Shown one piece after another: positions 18,701 to 26,990 of a stretch of 64,000 bases of DNA. This DNA comes from a virus. The translations under genes and the position numbers were made by a program. The stretch spans positions 1 to 64,000 of the IMG/VR virus record IMGVR_UViG_3300020202_000892. The stretch is one strand, 5' to 3'. The stretch's first letter is position 1. Each line of letters starts with the position of its first letter. The notes beneath the pieces were generated by a model that saw only the letters and a list, made by a program, of their open reading frames with translations, had not been told where the DNA came from and ran no database searches.

Positions 18701-20444
18701 GGGCGCCGACATGACGCTGCCCACCACCGAGCCGCAGTACGCGACCCCGTTCGACCCACTGGAGACCGGCCCGCAGTTCGTCGGCACGCTGAGCGCGTCG
18801 GGCACCTGGAACGTGCCGGATCTGCCCTACGGCGTCGGGTACTACGCCGTCTTGCAGTCGATCGACTACGCCGGCAACCCGAGTACGCGCTCCGCCGTGG
18901 CCGGGCCGGTGACCGCAGAGCAGTTGTTCAGCGACGACCTGCGCGACTTCATCATCAATCACCCGGACATGATCGATTCGTCGGTCATCCGAACGGCGCA
19001 CATCGCCAACGCGCAGATCATCAACGCCCTGATCGCCGACGCCACGATCCAGGCGGCGAAGATCGGCACGGTCAGCGCCGGGTCGATCGTGACCGGCACG
19101 ATGACCGCCACCATCACGGTGTCGGGCTCGCTGTGGACCTCGCTCGACAGCAACGCCACCCGGCTCGGCTTCTCGGCTGCCGGGCTGCAGCTGTTCAAGA
19201 CCAACAGCCCGAGCGCGGGATCTACGCTGGTCGGCGAGTGGAAGACCAGCGACGGTTCGATGCTGGTCACCGGCACCTATCGCTCCGCGGTGTCGGGCGA
19301 GCGGGTCCACATCGACCCGGACGGCAGCTTCCGGCTCTACCCGACGTCGGGCACGAACTACAGCCAGATCTCCAACGTGGCCGGCGAGGCGATCTGGCGC
19401 GGCCCGCTGGACGGCAGCCAGCGCTCCGGCCGGGTGAACGTGAACACGCTCGGGGTCGGTCTGAACTTCTCGGCTGAGGCGAACCTGCTGGAGAACATCA
19501 GGGCGGAGTTCCTGGTGCTCGACCGGCAGACCAGAATGACGGCGCCGTTCCAGAACTTCCAGGTGGACAACCGGTTCACCTCGCCGGTCGGCGGCAACCG
19601 GCGCATCCAGTTCTCCTGGCTCGACTCCGACGGCGACTTCGTATCCAACTCCGGCCTGAGCTACGGCATCTCCAGCTCGGGCTCCTGGGGCGGCTTCTAC
19701 GGCAACGACACCGGATGGGCCCTGAAGGCGATCGGGCCCGAGGGCAGCGGCGATGACGGCCGGTTCGTGGTCACCACGGGCTCGCTGGCCAACTACGGTG
19801 TCGGCCTCGCCACGTTCTGGGAGGTCCCCTCCTCCGCTGATGTGAAGGAGGACATCGAGGACGCCCGCGCGGTGCTCGATCCGATGGAGACGGTCAGGAA
19901 CGCCCGCGCGCGCAAGTACCGCTACCAGTGGCGACCGCAGAACGACACCCCGAACATCGGGATCATCGCCGAAGAGCTGCCCGAGGTACTGCAACGCAAG
20001 GTCATCGAGGACGACGGCACCGAGACCACCACGGTCGACATCGGGTCGCTCGCTGGCGTGGTGTGGGGAACGCTCAACCAGATCCTCGATCAGGAGATCG
20101 TGTCGACCAGTGCGATCGCAGTGCTCGACGCCAGCGGCTTCTTCCCGCCGAACATCTTCCCGGCCGACGCCACCGTCGAGGTGCCGGTTACCTGGGAGTC
20201 GACGCCGCCCGCCGCCCCTACCGGTGGTTTCGTGCAGGTGCACTCGTCGTTCGTCTGGGCCAGCCGCGTCACCGCGTGGATCAAGACCGGCTCGACGACG
20301 GAGACCGGCTGCACGGTGGTGTTCAAGAACATCAGCGGCAGCGCATTCCCCACCAGCCCGTCGAACGACAACACCCGAGTGAGCGCGACCGCGATCGGTC
20401 TCGGCCTCTACACCCCGCCCTACGTCCCGCCGGAGGAACCGTGA
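15723..20444 (+). CDS. tail hub/fibre protein with Gp37-like and S74-like domains
   Basis: A 1573-residue structural protein, GTG start with GAGGGG upstream. Residues 1-165 form a beta domain; 170-315 are Gly/Ala/Ser/Glu-rich repeats with GTGAE-like units; from about 318 (FGDLIISLKAIDPDTGELVE) to about 700 it resembles the Gp37-like central hub; several Ig/FN3-like parts follow. Near residue 1370 SADVKEDIEDARAVLDP and, later, NIGIIAEELPEVL match the intramolecular chaperone (peptidase S74) type. About 150 residues follow this domain. The protein probably builds the tail tip and a trimeric fibre. Confidence 0.75.
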   Translation: MATFGKTTDGASISGSSANRVWVSAGTPAETGTVQTGHVRLLVQAGLPAAFNTRFVIYADSAGSPGALLAQSDVLSIPTSATTESERVYTFSGGQQITVNSGTQYWIGLAWDDPDPGGTLQIQISRDNTATSRYEQTATAGPTPPNPYGSPTANNTGPIDAYVTFSTGPTVVGGSDSATGSSGTASTTATLTPSADTATGAESGALTLPGSDSGTGAETGFVAEEKLGGDTGAGAETYDSSATVTSGEAAGGQELGNTSAALDPPTTETGAGAEEGHIAIPGADSAAGTDAHAPPTLVTVTTGDGGTGAEGGYVETLFGDLIISLKAIDPDTGELVELPDYEALDFSRERNSKGAIRFQYPIDGKSFDLLRSTITADRDLEFELWTNGTQVGAMRGLLQEASGDDVVADDDGEDGSWQFAGSFLEVYADEAVVFPQDRGTLITDPDTGKQTWSNAKRELIVYADTPGELMLLLLDQAQDRGALVDVVADFTTTHDSNGVAWEGVLTAKFSPGSTYAQILDRLVKLHLVEWALVWDSTLQQKTFKLWNPEGRGADLTVGPRPVVLRRGRNLLDAPRKWSVRDSVTTLLAGGAEGLYDDETDPTALARRDRRIESYVSLNNITDEEALLGFAQAELATVTPGLQSVEHGIGMLPGEPRPIVAFDIGDWVYSQSGVEPERLRVVQWTLSVDINRSLSGTVSLNTTVQDEIERLREQLDAISSGEVATGASEPGADTEDLTPPAAPEGVVASSIAYQDPVQGLGQTLAFVTVGWQPVTVNADGSDSPLVQCAVFVKDKLEDEIANPPGPDDPTLDPATWLWEDCPRIVQDFAAPLRALWVAAGSPADRIAWLTAYIAEESQTPTAADDVAGYRVRYAYLGLSQVGGLPSSDPFPDDERFYYEATPPEGTSSNSYSFGGVEGGSRLRIEVCAFDRTGNQGPWTTIAHDSSNDATPPPVPSTPTIKTWFRTLDVTWDGLGSEGEVMPFDFFAVRVWIGQGADMTLPTTEPQYATPFDPLETGPQFVGTLSASGTWNVPDLPYGVGYYAVLQSIDYAGNPSTRSAVAGPVTAEQLFSDDLRDFIINHPDMIDSSVIRTAHIANAQIINALIADATIQAAKIGTVSAGSIVTGTMTATITVSGSLWTSLDSNATRLGFSAAGLQLFKTNSPSAGSTLVGEWKTSDGSMLVTGTYRSAVSGERVHIDPDGSFRLYPTSGTNYSQISNVAGEAIWRGPLDGSQRSGRVNVNTLGVGLNFSAEANLLENIRAEFLVLDRQTRMTAPFQNFQVDNRFTSPVGGNRRIQFSWLDSDGDFVSNSGLSYGISSSGSWGGFYGNDTGWALKAIGPEGSGDDGRFVVTTGSLANYGVGLATFWEVPSSADVKEDIEDARAVLDPMETVRNARARKYRYQWRPQNDTPNIGIIAEELPEVLQRKVIEDDGTETTTVDIGSLAGVVWGTLNQILDQEIVSTSAIAVLDASGFFPPNIFPADATVEVPVTWESTPPAAPTGGFVQVHSSFVWASRVTAWIKTGSTTETGCTVVFKNISGSAFPTSPSNDNTRVSATAIGLGLYTPPYVPPEEP

Positions 20445-20689
20445 CCGAACAGAGCGACACCGAGCCGAAGATCGATCTGGGCGAGATCCTCGCGGAGATG
20501 GACGAACTCGGTCGCGCGAAGTTCGACGCCGCGCTGGAGCGGGTGAAGTCGCGCAAGCTCGCCGAGGTGAACCAGGCGTTGCAGGCCCGGATCCGCGAGC
20601 TGGAGGGCCAGGCACAGCTCAACGGCGTTGCCACGCGCATGGCCGCTGAACTCGCCAAGCACGATCGCCCGGCAGTCGACCGTGGCTGA
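20441..20689 (+). CDS. small coiled-coil protein of the tail module
   Basis: An 82-residue protein starting at GTG 20441, overlapping the fibre stop (GTGA), with GGAGG 4 bases upstream. It is nearly all helix: LGEILAEMDELGRAKFDAAL and LAEVNQALQARIRELEGQ are heptad-like. It may be a fibre-associated or assembly protein; no family recognised. Confidence 0.6.
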   Translation: MTEQSDTEPKIDLGEILAEMDELGRAKFDAALERVKSRKLAEVNQALQARIRELEGQAQLNGVATRMAAELAKHDRPAVDRG

Positions 20690-21032
20690 TGACCCGTTCG
20701 TCTCCGACGAGGAGATGCCCTACCGGCACAACCCCATCCGCAACCTGCCGTGGCTGGACACCAAGACCGAGCTCGAGGTGTTCCAGCACCGGGCCGGGCA
20801 GTCGATCCGGCTCGCCGAGTGGTGCGAGGGGGAGGTCGCCTTCACCGACCAGCTCGTGGTGCGGGTGCCGGGCACGCCGCCCTCGATCGCGCGGCTGGGC
20901 GACTTCGTGGTGACCGACGGCGAGCGGTACTGGGTGGAGCCGGCTGACGGCTTCTTCCTGCGCTACTGGCCGACGGGCCGCGACCCGGGCTGGTCGCACC
21001 GCTGCTACATGAACTGGGAGGAGCAGTCGTGA
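20682..21032 (+). CDS. hypothetical tail-module protein
   Basis: A 116-residue protein, GTG at 20682 overlapping the previous gene by 8 bases. It contains RHNPIRNLPWLDTKTELEVF, GDFVVTDGERYWVEPADGFF and YWPTGRDPGWSHRCYMNWE. Rich in aromatic residues and probably compact. No family recognised; context says tail or baseplate accessory. Confidence 0.6.
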   Translation: MADDPFVSDEEMPYRHNPIRNLPWLDTKTELEVFQHRAGQSIRLAEWCEGEVAFTDQLVVRVPGTPPSIARLGDFVVTDGERYWVEPADGFFLRYWPTGRDPGWSHRCYMNWEEQS

Positions 21033-21391
21033 CGACCCCGCTGGGCACCGACACCGTGCACTACACCTGGCGGATCGAGGCGGGCGAGCGCGAGCGGCTC
21101 CAGATCCCGATCTTCGGTGCGGACGGCACCACGCCGCAGGACGTCACCGACTACACGGTCGACGCGAAGATCAGGACGGAGCAGGGCGGCGAGGTGCTCT
21201 ACACCTTTCCGGCCGAGCACATCGAGATCACCGACAACGTCATCGAACTGCGGATCCCTGGCCCGACCTCTGCCGCCTGGACCTGGACGGTCGGCTGGTG
21301 GCGAGTCGTGATCACCGCCCCGGAGCCCGACCCCACTGATCCGGACTCCAGCCGGGTCGTGCAAGGCGCCTTCATCGTCGACCCCGACTGA
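21029..21391 (+). CDS. baseplate-type protein, N-terminal BppU-like
   Basis: A 120-residue beta-rich protein starting at GTG 21029 (GTGA overlap). It reads TVHYTWRIEAGERERLQIPIF, then VTDYTVDAKIRTEQGG and VGWWRVVITAPEPD. The two-sheet pattern with an aromatic WTWTVGWW strand resembles N-terminal adaptor domains of phage baseplate proteins. The assignment is tentative. Confidence 0.55.
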   Translation: MTTPLGTDTVHYTWRIEAGERERLQIPIFGADGTTPQDVTDYTVDAKIRTEQGGEVLYTFPAEHIEITDNVIELRIPGPTSAAWTWTVGWWRVVITAPEPDPTDPDSSRVVQGAFIVDPD

Positions 21392-21418
21392 TCCCCCGAC
21401 TGATTCCCGGAGCTCCCC

Positions 21419-21829
21419 ATGGCACTGTCTCTCGCCACCACGGCGCGCAACGCGATGTGCGACGCGCTGGTCGACCTGATCGACGCCGGTGCGGCCGCAG
21501 GCACCATCCAGATCCGCACCGGCACCCGCCCGGCCAACCCCAACACCGCGGCGACCGGCACCCTGCTGGCCACCGTGACGCTGATCGACCCGGCCTTCGG
21601 CTCGGCGGCCTCCGGCGTGGCCACGCTGAGCGACCCTGTCGCGGTCACCGCGGTGGCGACCGGCACGGCGACGTGGTTCCGTGCACTGGACTCCAACAGC
21701 AATGCCGTGATGGACGGCGATGTGACGGCGACCGGCGGTGGCGGCGACCTGACGCTGGCCACCACGTCGATCACCTCGGGGCTCTCGGTGGACATCACCG
21801 GCGGCACGGTCACGGTGCCCGTTTCCTGA
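21419..21829 (+). CDS. minor tail protein
   Basis: A 136-residue protein with an N-terminal helix (LATTARNAMCDALVDLIDAG) followed by beta strands (TIQIRTGTRPANPNTAATG, ATVTLIDPAFGSAASG). This layout, a short helix then a beta sandwich rich in Thr and Gly, is common in minor tail proteins of actinophages. It has no overlap with its neighbours; GGAGC lies upstream. Confidence 0.6.
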   Translation: MALSLATTARNAMCDALVDLIDAGAAAGTIQIRTGTRPANPNTAATGTLLATVTLIDPAFGSAASGVATLSDPVAVTAVATGTATWFRALDSNSNAVMDGDVTATGGGGDLTLATTSITSGLSVDITGGTVTVPVS

Positions 21830-21874
21830 GGCCACCAGGCAACCAACCGCGGGCCGACGAGCGAGGGGTGAGGC

Positions 21875-24163
21875 GTGAGCTTCCCGACCCGGAGCCAGTT
21901 CACGACCTCCAGCCAGCCCTCGCTCACCTCGCCGACCAACACCTACACGTTCGGCGTGGCGTGCGTGGCCGGGAACTTGATCGCCATCTGCCTGGCGGGC
22001 GACAAGAACACCGGCACGATCAGCGTCACCGACAACATAGGCACCAACGGCGGGTTGAACCCGTGGATCATCGAGGTGTCGGTTCCGGGCACCTCGGTTT
22101 CCACCTACGTCGCCTGGAAGGTCGCCGTCGGCGGCGAGACGGTCGTCACCGTCACCACCTCGGCCAACTCGACCACCGGTAACACCGGCTACGGCGAGGA
22201 GCAGGTCGACGACGGGGCGGGCGCCTGGACGGTGGTCGCGAAGGCGGTCCCGGCCTACAGCGACACCTCCGTCACGTCCACGAGTTCCGGCACGACCGAC
22301 ACCGCCGACTACGACGGGCGGGCGCTGGCCGTGGGCGCCATCGACTCGATGTCCAACCTCACCTCCGACACCGGGCCGACCTTCACCAACTTCACCCGGA
22401 TCAACGTCCCTACCCGCCCGTCCGGCTCCGGCGGCGGGAACGCTGGATGCTACGTCGGCGAGGCGAACCTGGCGGCCGGAGCCACCACGTCCACCACGTT
22501 CGCCACCAACGGCGGCAGTGACCAGCTGTTCGCTGCCATCGCCGCGTTCGGGCGCGTGGAGGCATCGTCCACCACCGGCTCGCTCTCAGCCACCGCGCCG
22601 AAGCCGACGAGCGCAATCAGCGGTACGGTCAGGGCGACCGGCGCGATGGATACCGCCTCACCACGGCCCACCACGTCGGTTGCAGGGACGGTGACGGCGA
22701 CTGCGGCCATCGCGGGTACCACCCCCCGGCCCGCGGCCGCAGTCACCGGCACCGTTGGCCACGTCGCCACGCTCTCGGCCACCGCACCGATGCCGACCGG
22801 CTCGATCGTCGGCGACGTCCGCGCGACCGGGGCGCTCGCCGGGGTGTCGCCGAAGCCGACCGCAGCGCTGACCGGCACCGCCGAGGCGCCGCCGTTGCCC
22901 AGCGAGGTGCTCGACCTGTCCTACTGGCATCTCACCACGCCGGAGGACAGCGGCGAGGGGGACGCCGAGCAGATCGATCAACCCGAGTTGGCCACCTACT
23001 CCTCGGCGAACTTCTACGTCGACGAGCAGGGCCGGGTCGTCTGCCGCGCGCCGGTGAACGGATTCACCACCTCCGGCGCCAGCGGCGCGACCCGCATGGA
23101 GCTGCGGCAGCGGCGCAAGGGCACCTACGCACTGGCCGCCATCGACCCGCACGCGGCCGGGCGCTGGCAGATGACCGGCACCTCCTATGTGGACGCCACC
23201 TCCATCACCGGCGGGTCGGCGCCGCGCAAGGAGGGGATCTTCGCCCAGATCCACGGAGCCGGCGACTCGCCGATCCCGCTGATCCTGGCAGCGGAGTACC
23301 ACGTCGCCACCCCGCGCGTGCGGATCTACAAGAACGGCCCCGGGTTCGACAACCCGGTCACGGGCATCGACCCGGACACGCCGATCAGTTATCGGATCCG
23401 CATCGAGAACGACCGGCTGAAGCTCTGGGTGATCGCCGGACTGCACACCGACCTGCCGCCGATCACCAGCACCGCCCCCTACGACTGGCCGATCTCGGAC
23501 TTCACCGATGACAGCGGCTGGTACTACAAGGATGGTGCCTACAACAAGACGCTGGTCACGAGCGGGTCGAGCGGCGAGTTCATCTCGAAGATCGCTCACC
23601 TGGAGATCCTCGAGCCGGCCGACGCCGACCCGTCCGTTGCCTCTGGCCCACTCGTTGCGATCACCCCGAAGCCGACCGCGGTGTTCGCAGCGACGATCAC
23701 CGACGCCGCCCAGTTCTCGGGCACGACACCGTCGCCGAGTGCGAGCTTGAGCGGCACAGTGGTCGCGGCAGGCACGCTGTCGGCCACCACCCCGCGAGTC
23801 ACCGGCGCCATCGACGCCACCGGCGAAGCGCGCGGACCGCTGGCTGCGGTCACACCGTCGCCGAGCATCGCGCTGAGCGGCACGGTGACCGCGGGAGGAA
23901 CGCTTTCCGGAGCTCTGCCGCTCCCGGTCGCAGCGCTCGCCGGGGACGTCGCCACGTTGACCGGGGTGCTCGCTGCCGTCACGCCACTGCCTCGCGCCGC
24001 GCTTCACGGCCAGGCAGGGGGCGACGGCTCCATCGAAGCGGGAACACCGACGCACGTTTCCGCTGTGCGGGTCGGCTCGTTGACGCGTGAGAGGGGGCCG
24101 CAGGCGGGCGTGCCACGAAAGGTGGTGACGGCCGGTGCGGGATCGCCAAGAGCAACCGACTGA
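21875..24163 (+). CDS. tail fibre with alginate-lyase-like (PL7) domain
   Basis: A 762-residue fibre, GTG start. Residues 1-225 form a beta domain. Two blocks of a repeat of about 27 residues (type LSATAPKPTSAISGTVRATGA) lie at about 230-340 and 595-720. Between them, from DLSYWHLTTPEDSGEG near 350 to about 590, is a domain with PL7 hallmarks: RMELRQ near 408, QIHG near 458 and YYKDGAYNK near 550. It probably cuts an acidic surface polysaccharide during adsorption. The residues after 720 are basic and differ in style. Confidence 0.72.
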   Translation: MSFPTRSQFTTSSQPSLTSPTNTYTFGVACVAGNLIAICLAGDKNTGTISVTDNIGTNGGLNPWIIEVSVPGTSVSTYVAWKVAVGGETVVTVTTSANSTTGNTGYGEEQVDDGAGAWTVVAKAVPAYSDTSVTSTSSGTTDTADYDGRALAVGAIDSMSNLTSDTGPTFTNFTRINVPTRPSGSGGGNAGCYVGEANLAAGATTSTTFATNGGSDQLFAAIAAFGRVEASSTTGSLSATAPKPTSAISGTVRATGAMDTASPRPTTSVAGTVTATAAIAGTTPRPAAAVTGTVGHVATLSATAPMPTGSIVGDVRATGALAGVSPKPTAALTGTAEAPPLPSEVLDLSYWHLTTPEDSGEGDAEQIDQPELATYSSANFYVDEQGRVVCRAPVNGFTTSGASGATRMELRQRRKGTYALAAIDPHAAGRWQMTGTSYVDATSITGGSAPRKEGIFAQIHGAGDSPIPLILAAEYHVATPRVRIYKNGPGFDNPVTGIDPDTPISYRIRIENDRLKLWVIAGLHTDLPPITSTAPYDWPISDFTDDSGWYYKDGAYNKTLVTSGSSGEFISKIAHLEILEPADADPSVASGPLVAITPKPTAVFAATITDAAQFSGTTPSPSASLSGTVVAAGTLSATTPRVTGAIDATGEARGPLAAVTPSPSIALSGTVTAGGTLSGALPLPVAALAGDVATLTGVLAAVTPLPRAALHGQAGGDGSIEAGTPTHVSAVRVGSLTRERGPQAGVPRKVVTAGAGSPRATD

Positions 24164-24224
24164 CCCCCGACCTGGAGGACTGATCCCTGCGTGCACGTGA
24201 CCGGCCGAGCGTGGGGGGTCGTCC

Positions 24225-24515
24225 ATGTCCGTCGAGCTGATCTCGGCGATCTTCACCGGGTTGACCGGCCTGCTGGCCGCCGTCGCCGCCGTGCTCGCCA
24301 ATCGCGCGCGCCGGGTGAGCGAGGACGGCCGGTACTACCGCCGCCAGGCCCGCGACCTGCAGCGCAAGCTCCTGGCTGCGCTTGGGCACATCAACCTGCT
24401 CGAGGAGCACCTGATCCACGCACGCCGCCCTGTTCCCGCACGTCCCGAGATCCTGGAGTCGGACGACGACGATGACGGGACACCACAGCCTGCGGGTGCC
24501 CATGCCGCCACATGA
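24225..24515 (+). CDS. membrane protein with acidic tail
   Basis: A 96-residue protein: N-terminal membrane segment (ISAIFTGLTGLLAAVAAVLA), then a basic amphipathic helix (NRARRVSEDGRYYRRQARDL) and an acidic end with DDDDD. It opens a group of membrane and secreted proteins before the lysis genes. No family recognised. Confidence 0.6.
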   Translation: MSVELISAIFTGLTGLLAAVAAVLANRARRVSEDGRYYRRQARDLQRKLLAALGHINLLEEHLIHARRPVPARPEILESDDDDDGTPQPAGAHAAT

Positions 24516-24534
24516 GTCGATCTTGAGTGACGGT

Positions 24535-25320
24535 ATGCACCGTCGCGACGACAAGCCGGCCGCGCGCTGGCCGGTCGCTGCTGTCGCCCTGCTCGGCATC
24601 GTCGCAGTGGTCATCGGCATCTTCGCCACCAGCGGCGCCGGCCAGGTCGAAGACCAGCGGGACACTGCGGTCGAGCAGGTGCGTGACCTCGGGCGCGACG
24701 TGGCGGCGGCGTGCGCGCGCGGGGAGGTCATCCAGTCCCCCGACGGCCGGAATCTGTGCGCGCGGGCCGCCGAGGCGCAGTCCGACCCGATCCCTGGCGC
24801 CGTGCAGGGTGAACCCGGTCGGCCGCCGACGCTCGAGGAGATCGAGGCCGCGGTGGCCGCCTACCTGGCGCGCAACCCGCCGCCGGCCGGGCGCCCTCCC
24901 ACCACGGAAGAGGTAGCTGCTGCCGTCGCGGAGTACCTCACAGCCAACCCGCCAGAGCCCGGCCGACCGCCGACCGCCGAGGAGATCTCCAACGCGGTCA
25001 CGGCCTACTTCGCCGCCAACCCGGTGCGCGACGGCGAGGACGGGCAGGACGGCAGGGACGGTGTGGACGGCAAGGATGGCGAACCGGGCCGTCCACCGAC
25101 CCAGGAGGAGATCGACGCGGCCGTCGCGGCCTACCTCGCCGAGAACCCGCCGCCGCCCGGCCCGACGTGCCCGCCCGGTTCCACGCTGCGGCCGGTGTTG
25201 TTCGCCAGCGGGGAGCGCGGCCTCGGCTGCGTGACCGAAGAGACCCCGCCGACGACGGAGGCCCCACCGCCGACGACCGACGCAGAGGAACCCGACGGGG
25301 GACTGCTCGATGGTGGATGA
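24535..25320 (+). CDS. membrane-anchored repeat protein with collagen-like segment
   Basis: A 261-residue protein; ATG 24535 is preferred since it follows the preceding stop, but an in-frame ATG at 24472 is possible. One membrane segment lies near the start (WPVAAVALLGIVAVVIGIFA). Four copies of a unit reading roughly GRPPTxEEIxxAVAAYLAxNPP follow, interrupted by a collagen-like stretch (DGEDGQDGRDGVDGKDGEPG). The C-terminus has Cys residues and a Pro/Thr-rich end. It looks like a surface or tail-hinge protein; the exact role is unknown. Confidence 0.6.
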   Translation: MHRRDDKPAARWPVAAVALLGIVAVVIGIFATSGAGQVEDQRDTAVEQVRDLGRDVAAACARGEVIQSPDGRNLCARAAEAQSDPIPGAVQGEPGRPPTLEEIEAAVAAYLARNPPPAGRPPTTEEVAAAVAEYLTANPPEPGRPPTAEEISNAVTAYFAANPVRDGEDGQDGRDGVDGKDGEPGRPPTQEEIDAAVAAYLAENPPPPGPTCPPGSTLRPVLFASGERGLGCVTEETPPTTEAPPPTTDAEEPDGGLLDGG

Positions 25321-25669
25321 CCGCTCGCCGATGCTGCAGATGGACGGGATCCGCATCGCCACGCTGGCCGTGCTGTCCCTGGTCACCATCACCGTGGTCG
25401 CCCTGGGCGTGTTCCTGGTGACCTACGTGCAGGACCAGCGACTGATCAACGAGTGCTATCAGCGCCAGATCGTCGCGCTCACCGACTGGGCCGACAACGC
25501 GGTGCAGGCCGGCAAGGCCGACCGACAGGCGCAGCGAGAGCTGTTGCTGGCCCGCGCCAACACGCCCGAAGACCGCCAGGCCGTGCTCGATCGCTACCTG
25601 GCGCAGCTCGACGAGGCCGATCGCACCCGGCGCTCGGCCCCGGTCCCCGAACAACGATGTGCTCGCTGA
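25310..25669 (+). CDS. single-pass membrane protein
   Basis: A 119-residue protein, ATG overlapping the previous gene end. A membrane segment (IATLAVLSLVTITVVALGVFL) at residues 15-37 is followed by a charged helical domain (QRQIVALTDWADNAVQAGK). It could be a spanin-like or holin-accessory protein, but nothing specific is recognised. Confidence 0.55.
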   Translation: MVDDRSPMLQMDGIRIATLAVLSLVTITVVALGVFLVTYVQDQRLINECYQRQIVALTDWADNAVQAGKADRQAQRELLLARANTPEDRQAVLDRYLAQLDEADRTRRSAPVPEQRCAR

Positions 25670-25707
25670 GGCGTCTCTCCCAGAGGGGGACGTCGTTAAG
25701 GAGAGGC

Positions 25708-26340
25708 ATGAAGAAGATCGCTCTGACCGTCGGCGCTGTGCTGGCGCTGTCCCTCGGGACGGCACCGCTCGCGTTCGCGGACGAACGCGACTGCACCCGC
25801 GCACAGCGTGAGGTGGCCCGTGTCGAGCTCCGACTGGCCGGGTTGGTCACCGAGGAGCGCAACGCCGAGCGCGCTGCTCTCGAGGCCGCACAGGCCGCGC
25901 TGAACACCGCGCAGGACGCCCTGCGCAACGCCGCCCCGGGCGTCGACCTGGGCCCGCTGCGGGCCCAGGTCGACACCGCTCGGGAGGCACGCGACGCCGC
26001 ACGCGAGGTGCTGAACACCGACTCGCGCCGGCTGGTGGACGTGCGCGCCGATCTCACGGCCGCCATCGCGGTCCGGGACAAGGCGTGCGGCGACACCCCG
26101 CCGACGACCGCGCCCACCACGACGCCTGCGCCGACCACCACCCCCGCGCCGGCCGATGACGTCGACTGCGCCGAGGTCTCGGACGCGCGCGCTCAGCAGA
26201 TCCTGGACGCCGACAAGAGCGACCCGCACAACCTCGACGACGACAACGACGGGGTCGCCTGCGAGGAGGACGTCACGGTCGTGCGCGATCGGGTGGTCGT
26301 TCCCCAGGGCGGTGTGCAGACCGACGGCGGGGTGGAGTGA
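25708..26340 (+). CDS. secreted coiled-coil protein with Excalibur domain
   Basis: A 210-residue protein; ATG 25708 with AAGGAGAG upstream replaces a longer frame. It has a Sec signal peptide (MKKIALTVGAVLALSLGTA, cleavage after PLAFA), a helical coiled-coil region (about 25-125) and a Pro/Thr linker. The C-terminal Excalibur calcium-binding motif (LDDDNDGVACEED) follows VDCAEVSDARAQQIL. Excalibur domains are typical of extracellular proteins of bacteria. Its stop overlaps the sortase start, so the two are coupled. Confidence 0.78.
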   Translation: MKKIALTVGAVLALSLGTAPLAFADERDCTRAQREVARVELRLAGLVTEERNAERAALEAAQAALNTAQDALRNAAPGVDLGPLRAQVDTAREARDAAREVLNTDSRRLVDVRADLTAAIAVRDKACGDTPPTTAPTTTPAPTTTPAPADDVDCAEVSDARAQQILDADKSDPHNLDDDNDGVACEEDVTVVRDRVVVPQGGVQTDGGVE

Positions 26341-26990
26341 CCTCTCGCAAACTGCTCGTTCTCGTGCTCGGTGCCGTGCTCGCACTCAGCGGGTGCGGCA
26401 CCGAGTTCGTGGAGGGCCAGACCACCCAGCCACGGCCCACGCACGAGCCGGACGCTGAGCTCGACCCCGTCACGGTGGTCAACCCGACCGCGGTCGGCAT
26501 CCCGAAGCTCGGCGCGTGGTCCACGCTGATCCCGCTCGGCCTCACCGAGCATGACTGTCCGGCCGACACGCCGTGCCTGCAGCCGCCCCCGGCCGACCAG
26601 CCGATGCAGGCGGGGTGGTACGCCGGTGCGGATCCGCGCATCCCTGAGGGCGACGGCGACGAGTACCAGCCGGGTGAGCCCGGTCCCGCGGTCATCGCCG
26701 GGCACGTCAACGGCTCCGGGGGCCAGGACGGGATCTTCGCCAAGCTGCACGAGCTCGCGCCTGGTGACCAGATCGTGGTTGAGCGCAACGACGAGTCCAC
26801 CCCGCAACCCCCGTTGACGTTCGTGGTCGACGCGGTGGCCAGCTTCCCGAAGAACCAGTTCCCCACCGAGGACGTGTACGGGTCCACCGACACCCCGGAG
26901 CTGCGCCTGATCACCTGCGGCGGCGAGTTCGACCGCGGGGCCGGGCACTACCGGGACAACGTCGTGGTCTGGGCGTCGCTGGTCTCGTGA
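26337..26990 (+). CDS. class F-type sortase with lipoprotein signal
   Basis: A 217-residue transpeptidase of the sortase family, GTG start. A lipoprotein signal (LVLGAVLALSGC) anchors it outside the membrane. The catalytic set is visible: His in AGHVNGSGG (about residue 122), Cys in LRLITCGGEFD (about 194) and Arg in GHYRDNVVVWA (about 206). The wording PAVIAGHVN and LITCGG is typical for class E/F sortases of actinobacteria. Sortases join proteins to the cell wall through LPXTG-like signals; no such signal was found in the other proteins here. Confidence 0.82.
   Translation: MTSRKLLVLVLGAVLALSGCGTEFVEGQTTQPRPTHEPDAELDPVTVVNPTAVGIPKLGAWSTLIPLGLTEHDCPADTPCLQPPPADQPMQAGWYAGADPRIPEGDGDEYQPGEPGPAVIAGHVNGSGGQDGIFAKLHELAPGDQIVVERNDESTPQPPLTFVVDAVASFPKNQFPTEDVYGSTDTPELRLITCGGEFDRGAGHYRDNVVVWASLVS

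Noticed and set aside
18240-20615. Long minus-strand frame opposite the hub/fibre gene
   Set aside because: Arg/Asp/Gly-rich shadow of the real gene, without recognisable domains.
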